This document shows positions 47,359 through 57,309 of a stretch of DNA of 64,000 nucleotides, piece after piece (the stretch's first letter is position 1; each line of letters starts with the position of its first letter). Position numbers and translations under genes: made by a program. The DNA comes from Ramlibacter tataouinensis TTB310 (GTDB lineage Bacteria; Pseudomonadota; Gammaproteobacteria; Burkholderiales; Burkholderiaceae_C): NCBI RefSeq assembly GCF_000215705.1, contig NC_015677.1:496001-560000 (forward strand), in the 5' to 3' direction. Under the pieces are notes generated by a model. The model was given only the letters and a program-made list of their open reading frames with translations, made no database searches and was not told the DNA's origin.

Positions 47359-48305
47359 GCGGCGATCACCGCTTCGACGTCGCCCTGTTCGGCGAAATGC
47401 TGCTGCTGCTGGTGGCCGACCGGCCCGGGCCGCTGGAGTCGGTGCCGTCGTTCCACAAGCGCACGGCCGGTGCCGAGACCAACGTGGCGATCGGGCTGGC
47501 GCGCGCCGGCCTGCGCGTGGGCTGGGCCAGCCGCCTGGGCACCGACTCCATGGGCCGCTACCTGCTGGGCGAGATGCGGCGCGAGGGCATCGACTGTTCC
47601 CGCGTCAGCTGCGATCCGGCGCAGCGCACGGGCTTCCAGTTCAAGGGACGGGTCACCGACGGCAGCGACCCGCCGGTGGAGTACCACCGCAAGGGCTCGG
47701 CGGCCAGCCGGATGACGCCGGCCGACATCGACGTGGACTGGCTGCTGGGCGCGCGGCACCTGCATGCCACCGGCGTGTTCCCGGCGATCTCGGCGACCGC
47801 CCTGGCGACCGCGCGCCAGGCCCTCGAGCTGATGCGCGCCGCCGGCCGCACCATCTCCTTCGATCCCAACCTGCGGCCCACGCTGTGGGCCACGCCCGAG
47901 GACATGCGGCGCGAGATCAACGCGCTGGCGTTCCAGGCCGACTGGGTGCTGCCGGGGCTGGAGGAGGGGCGCTTCCTGACCGGCGAGCGCTCGCCCGAGG
48001 CCATCGCCCGCTTCTACCGCGAGCGCGGCGCCAGCCTGGTCGCCGTCAAGCTCGGGCCCGAGGGCGCGTACTACGACGGCGAGCAGGGCAGCGGCCACGT
48101 GCCGGGCTTTCCGGTCCGGGAGGTGGTCGACACCGTGGGCGCCGGCGACGGCTTCGCGGTCGGCGTGGTCAGCGCCTTGCTGGAAGGCCGCGGCACCGCC
48201 GACGCGGTTCGCCGCGGCGCCTGGATCGGCGCGCGCGCCGTGCAGGTGCTGGGCGACACCGAGGGCCTGCCGACGCGCGCCGAACTGCAGGCGGCTGGGC
48301 TGTGA
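47355..48305 (+). CDS. kguK: PfkB-family sugar-acid kinase, KguK-like
   Basis: A 316-residue ribokinase-fold kinase. The N-terminal FGEMLLLLVAD and HKRTAGAETNVAIGLARAG, SFDPNLRPTLW in the middle, and the catalytic DTVGAGDGFAVGV near residue 260 match the 2-keto-3-deoxygluconate/2-ketogluconate kinase branch. It would phosphorylate imported 2-ketogluconate at C6. ATG 47355 overlaps the stop of kguE by 4 bp, and the reductase gene starts just after its stop. 2-Keto-3-deoxygluconate kinase is the main alternative by sequence alone. Confidence 0.85.
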   Translation: MSGDHRFDVALFGEMLLLLVADRPGPLESVPSFHKRTAGAETNVAIGLARAGLRVGWASRLGTDSMGRYLLGEMRREGIDCSRVSCDPAQRTGFQFKGRVTDGSDPPVEYHRKGSAASRMTPADIDVDWLLGARHLHATGVFPAISATALATARQALELMRAAGRTISFDPNLRPTLWATPEDMRREINALAFQADWVLPGLEEGRFLTGERSPEAIARFYRERGASLVAVKLGPEGAYYDGEQGSGHVPGFPVREVVDTVGAGDGFAVGVVSALLEGRGTADAVRRGAWIGARAVQVLGDTEGLPTRAELQAAGL

Positions 48306-48307
48306 GC

Positions 48308-49279
48308 ATGGTACGCAAGTCGGTGCTGGTGTTCCGCGAGCTGCCGCCGGACCAGCTGGCGCGCATCACCGCGGTGCACGAGGTGGTGGTGGCCAATCCG
48401 CGCAAGCCCGCCGAACGCCCGGCCTTCGAGGCCGCCTTGCCGCACGCCCACGGCCTGATCGGCTCCAGCCATCCCGTCACGCCGCAACTGCTGGCCCAGG
48501 CGTCGCAACTGGAGGTGATCTCCAGCATCTCCGTGGGCGTGGACAACTATCCGCTGGACGCGCTGCGCGAACGCGGCATCCTGCTGTGCCACACGCCGGG
48601 CGTGCTGACCGAGACCACGGCCGACACCGTGTTCGCCCTGGTGATGGCCACCAGCCGGCGCATCGTCGAGCTGGCCAACCACGTGCGCGAAGGCCGCTGG
48701 GACCGCAACATCGGCGAAGACCTGTTCGGCTGGGACGTGCACGGCAAGACCCTGGGCCTGCTGGGCTTCGGCCGCATCGGCCAGGCGGTGGCCCGGCGCG
48801 CGGCCCTGGGGTTCGGCATGCCGGTGCTCTACCACAGCCGCCGGCCGGTGGACATGCCCGAGCTCGCGGGCCGCGCCGTCCACACGCCGCTGGACCGATT
48901 GCTGGCGCAAGCCGACATCGTGGCCGCGGTGCTGCCGCTGACGCCGCAGACGCGCGGGCTCATGGGCGCGCGCGAGTTCGGGCTGATGAAGCCGGGCGCG
49001 ATCTTCGTCAACGGCGGCCGCGGCGCGACGGTGCAGGAGGACGCGCTGCTGCAGGCGCTGGACCAGGGCCGGCTGCGCGCGGCCGGCCTGGACGTGTTCG
49101 CGACCGAGCCCCTGCCGCCGGACTCGCCCCTGCGGCGCCATCCGCGCGTCACGGCGCTGCCGCACATCGGCTCGGCCACCCACGAGACGCGCCAGGCCAT
49201 GGCCGCCCTGGCGACCACCAACCTGCTGCAGGCCCTGGCGGGCCAGCGGCCGCAGGCGGTGTACGCGGGCGGCGCCTGA
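48308..49279 (+). CDS. kguD: D-2-hydroxyacid dehydrogenase, KguD/2-ketogluconate-reductase-like
   Basis: A 323-residue NAD(P)-dependent dehydrogenase. It has the Rossmann motif GLLGFGRIGQAVARR (about 150-164), VNGGRGATVQEDAL with the substrate arginine, LDVFATEPLPPDSPL with the acid, and LPHIGSAT with the catalytic histidine. The group includes 2-ketogluconate reductase (GhrB/TkrA) and KguD, which reduces 2-keto-6-phosphogluconate to 6-phosphogluconate. Behind a KguK-like kinase the latter is more likely. ATG 48308 lies 2 bp after the kinase stop; an in-frame GTG at 48302 is possible. Confidence 0.85.
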   Translation: MVRKSVLVFRELPPDQLARITAVHEVVVANPRKPAERPAFEAALPHAHGLIGSSHPVTPQLLAQASQLEVISSISVGVDNYPLDALRERGILLCHTPGVLTETTADTVFALVMATSRRIVELANHVREGRWDRNIGEDLFGWDVHGKTLGLLGFGRIGQAVARRAALGFGMPVLYHSRRPVDMPELAGRAVHTPLDRLLAQADIVAAVLPLTPQTRGLMGAREFGLMKPGAIFVNGGRGATVQEDALLQALDQGRLRAAGLDVFATEPLPPDSPLRRHPRVTALPHIGSATHETRQAMAALATTNLLQALAGQRPQAVYAGGA

Positions 49280-49298
49280 GCCCGCGTCGTCGCCTCGG

Positions 49299-49318
49299 CG
49301 CGATTGCCCATAATCGCG
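49299..49318 (+). promoter_or_regulatory. Inverted repeat/-10 region before the creatininase-family gene
   Basis: CGCGATT/AATCGCG is a perfect 7-bp inverted repeat around GCCCAT. It includes CATAAT, a likely -10. It ends four bases before the ATG at 49322, so the transcript would have an extremely short or no leader. It suggests a promoter separate from the kgu operon. Confidence 0.4.
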
Positions 49319-49321
49319 GCC

Positions 49322-50182
49322 ATGGCCACCTTCCCGCCGCCCGCCGCGCCGCTGCCCTCCCGCTTCTGGGCCGACCTGTCCACCCGCCAGTTCGCGCAGC
49401 TGCAGGCCGCGGGCCGGGCGCAGGAGGTGGTGGCGGTGCTGCCGGTGGCCGCCATCGAGCAGCACGGGCCGCACCTGCCGGTCAGCGTGGACGCCACCCT
49501 GGTCGACGGCGTCATCGCCGCCAGCCTGCCGCACCTGCCGGCCGGGTTGCCGGTGCTGTTCCTGCCCACCCAGGCGGTGGGCAAGAGCAACGAGCACATC
49601 CGCTTTCCGGGCACGCTGACGCTGTCGGCCGAGACGCTGATCCGGCTGTGGACGGAGATCGGCGAGTCGGTGGCGCGCGCCGGCGTGCGCAAGCTGGTGC
49701 TGTTCAACTCGCACGGCGGGCAGGTCAGCGTGACGGACATCGTGGCGCGCGAGCTGCGCACGCGCTGCGACCTGATCGTCTACTCCACCCACTGGTTCAC
49801 CCTGCCGCTGGGCGCGCAGGTCCATGGCCGCTTCAGCCCCGAGGAGCACCGCTTCGGCATCCACGCGGGCGACATGGAGACCTCGATGATGCTGGCGCTG
49901 CGGCCGCAGCTCGTGGCCATGGACCAGGCGCGCGACTTCAAGTCCAGCGCGCAGGAGCGGGCGGCGAAGTACCCCATCCTGGGCAACGGCAGCAGCGCCA
50001 AGCTGGGCTGGCAGATGCAGGACTACCACCCCCAGGGCGCTGCCGGCAACGCCACGCTGGCCACCGCCGACAAGGGCCGGGCGGTGGTGGAGGCCGCGGG
50101 GCGGCAGCTGGCCCTGCTGCTGCAGGAGGTCGCGCAGCTGCCGCTGTCCACCCTGGTCGAGAAGCCGGGGGGACTCGAGTGA
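49322..50182 (+). CDS. Creatininase-family amidohydrolase
   Basis: A 286-residue metal-dependent hydrolase. VAAIEQHGPHLPVSVDATL (about residues 42-60) carries the Glu-His metal ligands. KLVLFNSHGGQVSV and FGIHAGDMETSMML carry the rest of the creatininase-type site. The family contains creatininases and formamide or lactam hydrolases of cofactor pathways, so the substrate is open. It has its own -10-like inverted repeat 4 bp before the ATG and lies 42 bp after kguD. Function within the sugar-acid operon is not implied. Confidence 0.88.
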   Translation: MATFPPPAAPLPSRFWADLSTRQFAQLQAAGRAQEVVAVLPVAAIEQHGPHLPVSVDATLVDGVIAASLPHLPAGLPVLFLPTQAVGKSNEHIRFPGTLTLSAETLIRLWTEIGESVARAGVRKLVLFNSHGGQVSVTDIVARELRTRCDLIVYSTHWFTLPLGAQVHGRFSPEEHRFGIHAGDMETSMMLALRPQLVAMDQARDFKSSAQERAAKYPILGNGSSAKLGWQMQDYHPQGAAGNATLATADKGRAVVEAAGRQLALLLQEVAQLPLSTLVEKPGGLE

Positions 50183-50295
50183 GCGCTGCGCGCGCATGCG
50201 GCTGAGGCCGCGCGGCGACCGTCATTGCCGTCCTACGCCAGCTTGCGAGGGCGCCGATGGCGGCTGCGCCCGCACTCCCTAGATTGAAGGGACCA

Positions 50296-50312
50296 GGCCG
50301 GCGCCGCCGGCC
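50296..50312 (+). repeat. GC hairpin in the leader of the CBS-pair gene
   Basis: GGCCGGC/GCCGGCC forms a 7-bp stem with a three-base loop, about 25 bp before the ATG. AAGGAG follows it at 50326-50331. It may affect transcript stability. Confidence 0.35.
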
Positions 50313-50337
50313 GCAACCCCGATCCAAGGAGAAACAC

Positions 50338-50832
50338 ATGGCGACAGTGGCAGAGATCATGACGCGCGAGGTCCGCAGCATGACCCCGCAGGACACCCTG
50401 GTGCAGGCCGCCCAGGTGATGGACGAACTGAACGTGGGCGTGGTGCCGGTGTGCGAAGGCGAACGGCTGGTGGGCATGGTCACCGACCGCGACATCGTGG
50501 TGCGCGGCCTCGCGCGCGAGCTGGACCCCAAGAGCTGCAAGCTGGCCGACGTGATGAGCGGCCACGTGCGCACGGTGCGCGAGAACGACGACGTGGACGA
50601 GGTGCTCAGCGAGATGGCCACCGCGCAGATCCGCCGCATGCCGGTGGTGGACGCGCAGGAGCGGCTGGTGGGCATCGTCTCGCTCGGCGACATCGCGGCC
50701 AAGGACCCGGAGGACGAGGTGGACGTGGCGATGTCGCTGGGGGACATCTCCTCGCCGGCCGAGCCCGACCGCACAGGCACGGCGGAGCAGTCCCAGGGCA
50801 GCACTGGCCAGACCCAGGGGCAGCCGTCCTGA
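50338..50832 (+). CDS. CBS-domain pair protein
   Basis: A 164-residue protein with two CBS motifs forming one Bateman module. The first spans residues 8-58 (VAEIMTREVRSMTPQDTLVQAA to VGMVTDRDIVVRG), the second 72-125 (LADVMSGHVRTVREND to VGIVSLGDIAAK). A disordered, Ser/Gln/Gly-rich tail follows. Such modules bind adenine nucleotides and act as energy sensors; free-standing ones often respond to stress. ATG 50338 has AAGGAG upstream. A KGG stress protein lies two genes away. Confidence 0.92.
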   Translation: MATVAEIMTREVRSMTPQDTLVQAAQVMDELNVGVVPVCEGERLVGMVTDRDIVVRGLARELDPKSCKLADVMSGHVRTVRENDDVDEVLSEMATAQIRRMPVVDAQERLVGIVSLGDIAAKDPEDEVDVAMSLGDISSPAEPDRTGTAEQSQGSTGQTQGQPS

Positions 50833-50863
50833 CGGCGGATGCATGCGGCGTTAAGCTCGCCGC

Positions 50864-51895
50864 ATGCGGATTGAAACACTGCGACACAAGCTGCGCGCCC
50901 TCGGCGCGGGCCCGCTGCACGAGCAGCGAGTGTTGCGCTTGTGGTCGCAGGCGCTGCCCCAGGACAGCGGCCGGCGGCGCATAGCCGACTTCCTGCCGCG
51001 CGCCCTGCGCGAGGCGCTGCCCGCGCTCGAGCTCGAGCTGGCCGGGCTGGCGCGGCTGGCCTCGGCGCATCCGGCGGCCGACGGCTCCGAGCGCCTGCTG
51101 GTGCAACTGGCCGACGGTCAGACGGTGGAGAGCGTGCTGCTGCCGCACGGCGGCCTGTGCGTGTCCACCCAGGTGGGCTGCGCCGTCGGCTGCGTGTTCT
51201 GCATGACGGGCAAGAGCGGCCTGCTGCGCCAGCTCGGCGGCGCGGAGATCGTGGCGCAGGTGGCGCTGGCGCGGCGCCGGCGTCCGGTGGGCAAGGTGGT
51301 GTTCATGGGCATGGGCGAGCCCGCGCACAACCTTGACAACGTGCTGGAGGCGATCGAGCTGCTGGGCACGGTCGGCAACGTGGGCCACAAGAACCTGGTG
51401 TTCTCCACCGTCGGTGACATGCGGGCCTTCGAGCGCCTGCCGCAGGGACGGGTCAGGCCGGCGCTGGCGCTGTCGCTGCACACGACGCGCGCCGACCTGC
51501 GCGAGCGGCTGCTGCCGCGCGCACCGCGCATCGCACCCGACGAACTGGTGGAGCAGGGCGAGCGCTATGCCCGCGCCACCGGCTACCCCATCCAGTACCA
51601 ATGGACGCTGCTCGAGGGCATCAACGACGGCGACGACGAGCTGGACGGCATCGCCCGGCTGCTGCACGGCAAGTACGCCGTGCTCAACATGATTCCCTAC
51701 AACGCGGTGGACGGGTTGGCCTTCCGCCGCCCGTCCTGGGAGCGGGCCGCCGCCATCGCGCGCCAGCTGCACCGGCGCGGCGTGCTGACCAAGCTGCGGC
51801 AATCGGCCGGGCAGGACGTGGAGGGCGGCTGCGGCCAGCTGCGCGCCCGGGTGCAGGGCGGCGGTGCCCAGCCGGTGACCCTGGTGCGCGCCTGA
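50864..51895 (+). CDS. RlmN/Cfr-family radical SAM RNA methyltransferase (short form)
   Basis: A 343-residue radical SAM enzyme. The cluster cysteines are Cys106, Cys110 and Cys113 (GCAVGCVFC). The two extra catalytic cysteines match RlmN: Cys99, seven residues before the cluster, and Cys323 in VEGGCGQLR. GMGEPAHNLDNV and ALSLHTTRADLRERLLP are also family motifs. RlmN methylates C2 of A2503 in 23S rRNA and Cfr methylates C8. At 343 residues it is nearer Cfr in length than RlmN (about 380). A separate canonical rlmN probably exists elsewhere, making this a paralogue of unknown target. Confidence 0.87.
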   Translation: MRIETLRHKLRALGAGPLHEQRVLRLWSQALPQDSGRRRIADFLPRALREALPALELELAGLARLASAHPAADGSERLLVQLADGQTVESVLLPHGGLCVSTQVGCAVGCVFCMTGKSGLLRQLGGAEIVAQVALARRRRPVGKVVFMGMGEPAHNLDNVLEAIELLGTVGNVGHKNLVFSTVGDMRAFERLPQGRVRPALALSLHTTRADLRERLLPRAPRIAPDELVEQGERYARATGYPIQYQWTLLEGINDGDDELDGIARLLHGKYAVLNMIPYNAVDGLAFRRPSWERAAAIARQLHRRGVLTKLRQSAGQDVEGGCGQLRARVQGGGAQPVTLVRA

Positions 51896-51900
51896 CCGCG

Positions 51901-51930
51901 GCAAAGAAAAAGGGCGCCGCGGCGCCCTTG
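51901..51930 (-). terminator. Rho-independent terminator for the KGG protein gene
   Basis: AAGGGCGCC/GGCGCCCTT is a perfect 9-bp stem with a GC loop. On the minus strand it is followed by TTTCTTTGC, a good T-rich tail. It lies 28 bp after the KGG stop and also just past the radical SAM gene, so it may work in both directions, more strongly leftward. Confidence 0.8.
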
Positions 51931-51957
51931 TCTCCTCGCGCAAACGTTGCGCGTTGC

Positions 51958-52194
51958 TTACTTCTTGTTGCTGGCGTTGTTGGAGCGGTTGTTCTGGCTG
52001 CGGGCCATTCCGCCCTTGCGGCCGGCCTCGCGTGCCTCCTCCGAACTGAACTCGTGGGCCGTGCCTTTCTCGTGGGCGGCGCGTCCGCCCTGGCTGGCGA
52101 TCTCACGCTGACGCTGGGGATCCATCGAGGCGAAGCCGCGATTGGAGCTGCCGCTCTTGCCGCCTTGGTTGTTGCCCTGGTTGTTCGATGCCAT
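51958..52194 (-). CDS. KGG-repeat stress-induced protein
   Basis: A 78-residue hydrophilic protein of the general-stress KGG family (E. coli YciG/RmuE group). Repeats such as RGFASMDPQRQREIASQGG, HEFSSEEAREAGRKGG and the Asn/Gln/Ser-rich ends are typical. It is predicted to be disordered and has no catalytic residues. ATG 52194 has CAGGAGT upstream. It is a single-gene transcript with a clear terminator after the stop. Relatives are induced by desiccation, acid or stationary phase; here that is inferred. Confidence 0.88.
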   Translation of the reverse strand: MASNNQGNNQGGKSGSSNRGFASMDPQRQREIASQGGRAAHEKGTAHEFSSEEAREAGRKGGMARSQNNRSNNASNKK

Positions 52195-52357
52195 GGTGGT
52201 ACTCCTGAAAAAAGCAAAGGGTTGATGGATGGCCGGCACCGCACCGGCCATGGCTGCCATTGAGCGTTGGCCCTGTGCGCGCACTCGTCAGGGCGAGGTG
52301 AAGAGCTGTGTAGGACGGCACCTTGCCCAGTTACAAGGCACGCGGCGCCGCGTGCCT
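52195..52357 (-). promoter_or_regulatory. Leader of the KGG stress gene
   Basis: The 163-bp gap carries ATGGCCGG/CCGGCCAT (52229-52251), an 8-bp stem with a seven-base loop. On the minus strand a run of six T lies between this stem and the ribosome-binding site. The spacing is too long for a standard attenuator, but the layout is suggestive of leader control. Confidence 0.35.
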
Positions 52358-52738
52358 TCAGGGCGGGGGCAGCACGCCGTCGTTCAGACGTTGCAACAGC
52401 GCCTGCGCCTCGGGCTGCGGCCGCCCCGACGCGGCGTCGGCCTGCAGGCTCGCCAGCAGGCGTTCGACCTGCGCCGCGGACGGCAGCACCGGGCCGAAGA
52501 AGCGGGCCTGACCGGCCTGCGCCACCAGCAGCGTGGGAAAGGTCTCCACGTCCACGTCGCCCAGCGCGTCGGCTTCGTCCTCGATGTCCACCCAGGCGAA
52601 GCGCATCCCGGGCCGGGCGGCGGCGGCCTGCTCGAACGCACCGCGCCACTCGCGGCAGGTGCCGCACCACTGCGCGCACAGGCAGATCACCTGCCAGTCG
52701 GTCGGAGGGGGGGCCGCCAGGGCGCGGGTCGACTGCAT
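52358..52738 (-). CDS. Thioredoxin-fold protein (CGTC)
   Basis: A 126-residue cytoplasmic thioredoxin-like protein without a signal peptide. The redox motif is Cys25-Gly-Thr-Cys28 in CAQWCGTCREW. VDIEDEADALGDVDVETFPTLLV supplies the cis-proline strand, and the last 40 residues are an Ala/Gln-rich extension. It is slightly longer than thioredoxin. Its partner is unknown. It lies 29 bp after the hybrid kinase stop on the same strand, so it may be co-transcribed. Confidence 0.85.
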   Translation of the reverse strand: MQSTRALAAPPPTDWQVICLCAQWCGTCREWRGAFEQAAAARPGMRFAWVDIEDEADALGDVDVETFPTLLVAQAGQARFFGPVLPSAAQVERLLASLQADAASGRPQPEAQALLQRLNDGVLPPP

Positions 52739-52767
52739 GGTGATCGCAGTTTAACGACGCGCCCCGC

Positions 52768-54990
<2,223 letters not shown>

Positions 54991-54993
54991 CAG

Positions 54994-55482
54994 CTACTCC
55001 AGCACGATGGCCTTGAGCTGCCAGATCGACCGCTGGTAGTAGCGCGTGTTGCGCAACTGCGGCCATTGGTCGAACGGGTAGATCACGAACAGCGGGCCAC
55101 GCTCGCGCACCGCGATCGGCTTGTCGTCGATCAGATGGGCCACCACCACGTCGTACTGCTTCGCGTCCGAGGCAGGGATGGCGATCCGGTAGTCGTTGAG
55201 CGCGCTGGCCTGCAGCACGGTGCCGCGCGATTCCACCTGCTTCAGCAGATCGCGCAGCAGGGGGCCGGTGAATTTCTGCGGCCCCGGCACCCAGGGGGTG
55301 TGGGTGGTGAAACTGTGCTGCGGCAGCCGTTGCAGCGCGGCCAGGTCAAACTGCGCGGGCAGGCCGGAGCCCGTCTTGCCCGAAATGGTCAGCAGTGCAC
55401 GTGGATTGGCGGCATGCGCGGGCAGGGCAGCCAGGCCAAGCAGCGTCAGGCACTGGCGTCGACGAAGGGAGAGAGAGTTCAT
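54994..55482 (-). CDS. Exported molybdopterin-oxidoreductase-fold protein, probable sensor partner
   Basis: A 162-residue periplasmic protein. The signal peptide is LRRRQCLTLLGLAALPAHA. The rest resembles the sulfite-oxidase/molybdopterin-binding fold: LLTISGKTG, FDLAALQRLPQHSFTTHTPWV, FTGPLLRDLLKQV and FVIYPFDQWPQLRN. Its only cysteine is in the signal peptide, so the cysteine that binds molybdenum in true enzymes is missing. I infer a binding rather than catalytic role. It lies 3 bp upstream of the hybrid kinase gene, which suggests that it is the kinase's ligand-binding partner. Confidence 0.82.
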   Translation of the reverse strand: MNSLSLRRRQCLTLLGLAALPAHAANPRALLTISGKTGSGLPAQFDLAALQRLPQHSFTTHTPWVPGPQKFTGPLLRDLLKQVESRGTVLQASALNDYRIAIPASDAKQYDVVVAHLIDDKPIAVRERGPLFVIYPFDQWPQLRNTRYYQRSIWQLKAIVLE

Positions 55483-55558
55483 GAGTCACACGCAATGCGT
55501 GACAGATTGAATCACGGACGCGGCCGTTGGTCTTAAGGTGTTTGCTTAAAGCGCGTGG
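55483..55558 (-). promoter_or_regulatory. Promoter region of the sensor-partner/hybrid-kinase operon
   Basis: It holds the 13-bp palindrome CACGCAATGCGTG (55489-55501), just before the start codon, and an AT-rich TTAAG repeat (55531-55550). The latter resembles the element in front of priA at nearly the same distance from the start codon. Confidence 0.45.
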
Positions 55559-56230
55559 TCAGGCGTAGGTCACCCAATCGGTGCAGGGCGGCGTCTCCAG
55601 GTGCGGGACGCCGTTGTAGCTCACCAGCATGTGGCGCTTGGGCGTGAAGGCGAACTCGGTGACCGCGGTATTGCGCATGCGCAGGTTCAGCTCGATGGTG
55701 ACCTCCGGCCGCAGGCCCAGCACATGGCCCACGGCGGTGGAGATCGGCCCGCCGCTGCTGACGATCAGCACCGTCTGGCCGTAGTGGCTGGCGCGCACGT
55801 GGTCCAGGGCGCCGGTCACGCCGGCGGCGAAGTCCGCGTAGCGGGGCATCCCGCGCGGGCTGGCGCTGCCGGCCATCCACTGCGCCAGCCCGTCGCGCAG
55901 CAGGCGGAAGTGGTGACGCGCCATCTCGGGCGTGGTGGGCCGCTCCAGCGGACCGGGGTGGACGGCCGCGATCACGGACTCGCTGTCGTATTCGTTCAGG
56001 CCTTCCCAGGACAGGTGCTCGCCGGCCTGGTTCATTCCTTGCAGGATGCCGGCCAGGGTCTGCTTGTGGCGCCGCAGCGTGCCGGCGATCAGCCCGTCGA
56101 AGCGCAGGCCGCGGGCGGCGAAGTGCTCGCCCAGCCGCACGCTCTGGCGCAGGCCCATCTCGCTGAGCTGGTCGTAATCGTCGGCGCCGAAGGACGCCTG
56201 CCCGTGGCGCACGAGGTAGAGGGTTCCCAT
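55559..56230 (-). CDS. Histidine phosphatase family protein
   Basis: A 223-residue phosphoglycerate-mutase-like phosphatase. The catalytic RHG motif is at residues 8-10 (YLVRHGQASFGADDYDQLSEMG). The second histidine region is VLIVSSGGPIS, where the usual SHG reads SSG, so the second catalytic histidine appears substituted. LIAGTLRRHKQT supplies the usual arginine. The family acts on small phosphates, peptides or nucleotides; the change makes activity uncertain. It is divergent from the orphan binding protein and lies 76 bp upstream of the sensor operon on the same strand. Confidence 0.85.
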   Translation of the reverse strand: MGTLYLVRHGQASFGADDYDQLSEMGLRQSVRLGEHFAARGLRFDGLIAGTLRRHKQTLAGILQGMNQAGEHLSWEGLNEYDSESVIAAVHPGPLERPTTPEMARHHFRLLRDGLAQWMAGSASPRGMPRYADFAAGVTGALDHVRASHYGQTVLIVSSGGPISTAVGHVLGLRPEVTIELNLRMRNTAVTEFAFTPKRHMLVSYNGVPHLETPPCTDWVTYA

Positions 56231-56413
56231 GAGGGCGATTCTGGCGGGGGCCGCGCCGCGCCGGCGGTCCCTTGGGCGACTGCCTGGCTGGCGCGGCGCC
56301 CTCCGGGTTTATGGCAGGCAGGCTCTCTGGACAGCGGCCCTACACTGCGCTGGCCCGGCGCTTGCGTGCCGGATGCCTTTCCCTGTGTTGTTCAACCCCT
56401 CCGAGGAGTTTCG
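56231..56413 (+). promoter_or_regulatory. Leader of the orphan amino-acid-binding protein
   Basis: A 183-bp divergent gap. TACACT at 56341-56346, preceded by CCC, is a -10-like hexamer, and GAGGAG (56403-56408) is the ribosome-binding site. No palindromic operator stands out. Confidence 0.35.
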
Positions 56414-57298
56414 ATGAGATCCAAGACCTTGACCATGCTGGCGCTGGCCCTGGCCGCGATGGGCCTGCAGGCCCATGCGGACACGCTCAAGAAGGTGGCC
56501 GACAGCGGCAAGATCACCCTGGCCTACCGCGAGTCGTCGGTGCCGTTCAGCTACCTGGCCGGCAGCGGCCAGCCGGTGGGCATCTCGGTGGAGATCGCCA
56601 ACGCCGTGGCGGCCGAGGTCAAGCGCCGCACCAACAAGCCCAACCTCGAGGTGGCCTGGCAGGCGGTGACCTCGCAGAACCGCATCCCGCTGCTGGTCAA
56701 CGGCACCATCGACCTGGAGTGCGGCTCCACCACCAACAACAGCACGCGCGCCAAGGACGTGGCCTTCGCCGTCAACCATTTCTACACCGGCACCCGCTTG
56801 CTGACCAAGAAGACCTCGGGCATCAAGAATTACGCCGACCTGGCCGGCAAGACCGTGGCCAGCACCACCGGCACCACCAATGCGCAGGTCATGCGCAAGT
56901 ACAACGAGGAGAAGAACCTCGGCATCAACCTGATCCTGGGCAAGGACCATTCCGACTCCATGCTGCTGGTGGACGCCGGCCGCGCGGTGGCCTTCGCGAT
57001 GGACGACATCCTGCTGTACGGCCTGGTGGCGACGGCCAAGAACCCGGCTGACTGGGCGGTGGTGGGCGACTCGCTGCAGGTCGAACCCTATGCCTGCATG
57101 CTGCGCAAGGACGATCCCCAGTTCAAGCAGCTGGTGGACGGCGTGATCGGCAAGATGATGAAAAGCGGCGAGTTCGAGAAGCTCTATGCCAAGTGGTTCA
57201 CCTCGCCCATCCCGCCGAACAACGTCAACCTGCAGCTGCCCATGGCGCCCGAGCTCAAGCAGAACCTCAAGGACCTGAGCGACAAGCCGGCCACCTGA
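56414..57298 (+). CDS. Amino-acid ABC transporter substrate-binding protein (GltI-like, orphan)
   Basis: A 294-residue periplasmic family-3 binding protein. The signal peptide is SKTLTMLALALAAMGLQAHA. The mature part has ITLAYRESSVPFSYL, PVGISVEIANAVAAEVKRR, GTIDLECGSTTNNSTRAKDVAF and KSGEFEKLYAKWFTSPIPP, closest to the glutamate/aspartate-binding protein GltI. No permease or ATPase genes are adjacent, so it must feed a transporter encoded elsewhere. ATG 56414 has GAGGAG upstream. It converges on the threonine-dehydratase-like gene with a hairpin over its stop codon. Confidence 0.92.
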   Translation: MRSKTLTMLALALAAMGLQAHADTLKKVADSGKITLAYRESSVPFSYLAGSGQPVGISVEIANAVAAEVKRRTNKPNLEVAWQAVTSQNRIPLLVNGTIDLECGSTTNNSTRAKDVAFAVNHFYTGTRLLTKKTSGIKNYADLAGKTVASTTGTTNAQVMRKYNEEKNLGINLILGKDHSDSMLLVDAGRAVAFAMDDILLYGLVATAKNPADWAVVGDSLQVEPYACMLRKDDPQFKQLVDGVIGKMMKSGEFEKLYAKWFTSPIPPNNVNLQLPMAPELKQNLKDLSDKPAT

Positions 57299-57305
57299 GG
57301 CCGGC
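57286..57305 (+). terminator. Hairpin over the stop of the orphan binding protein
   Basis: GCCGGCC/GGCCGGC makes a 7-bp stem around the six bases containing the TGA. It sits between two convergent genes and has no T-run. Confidence 0.45.
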
Positions 57306-57309
57306 GCCC

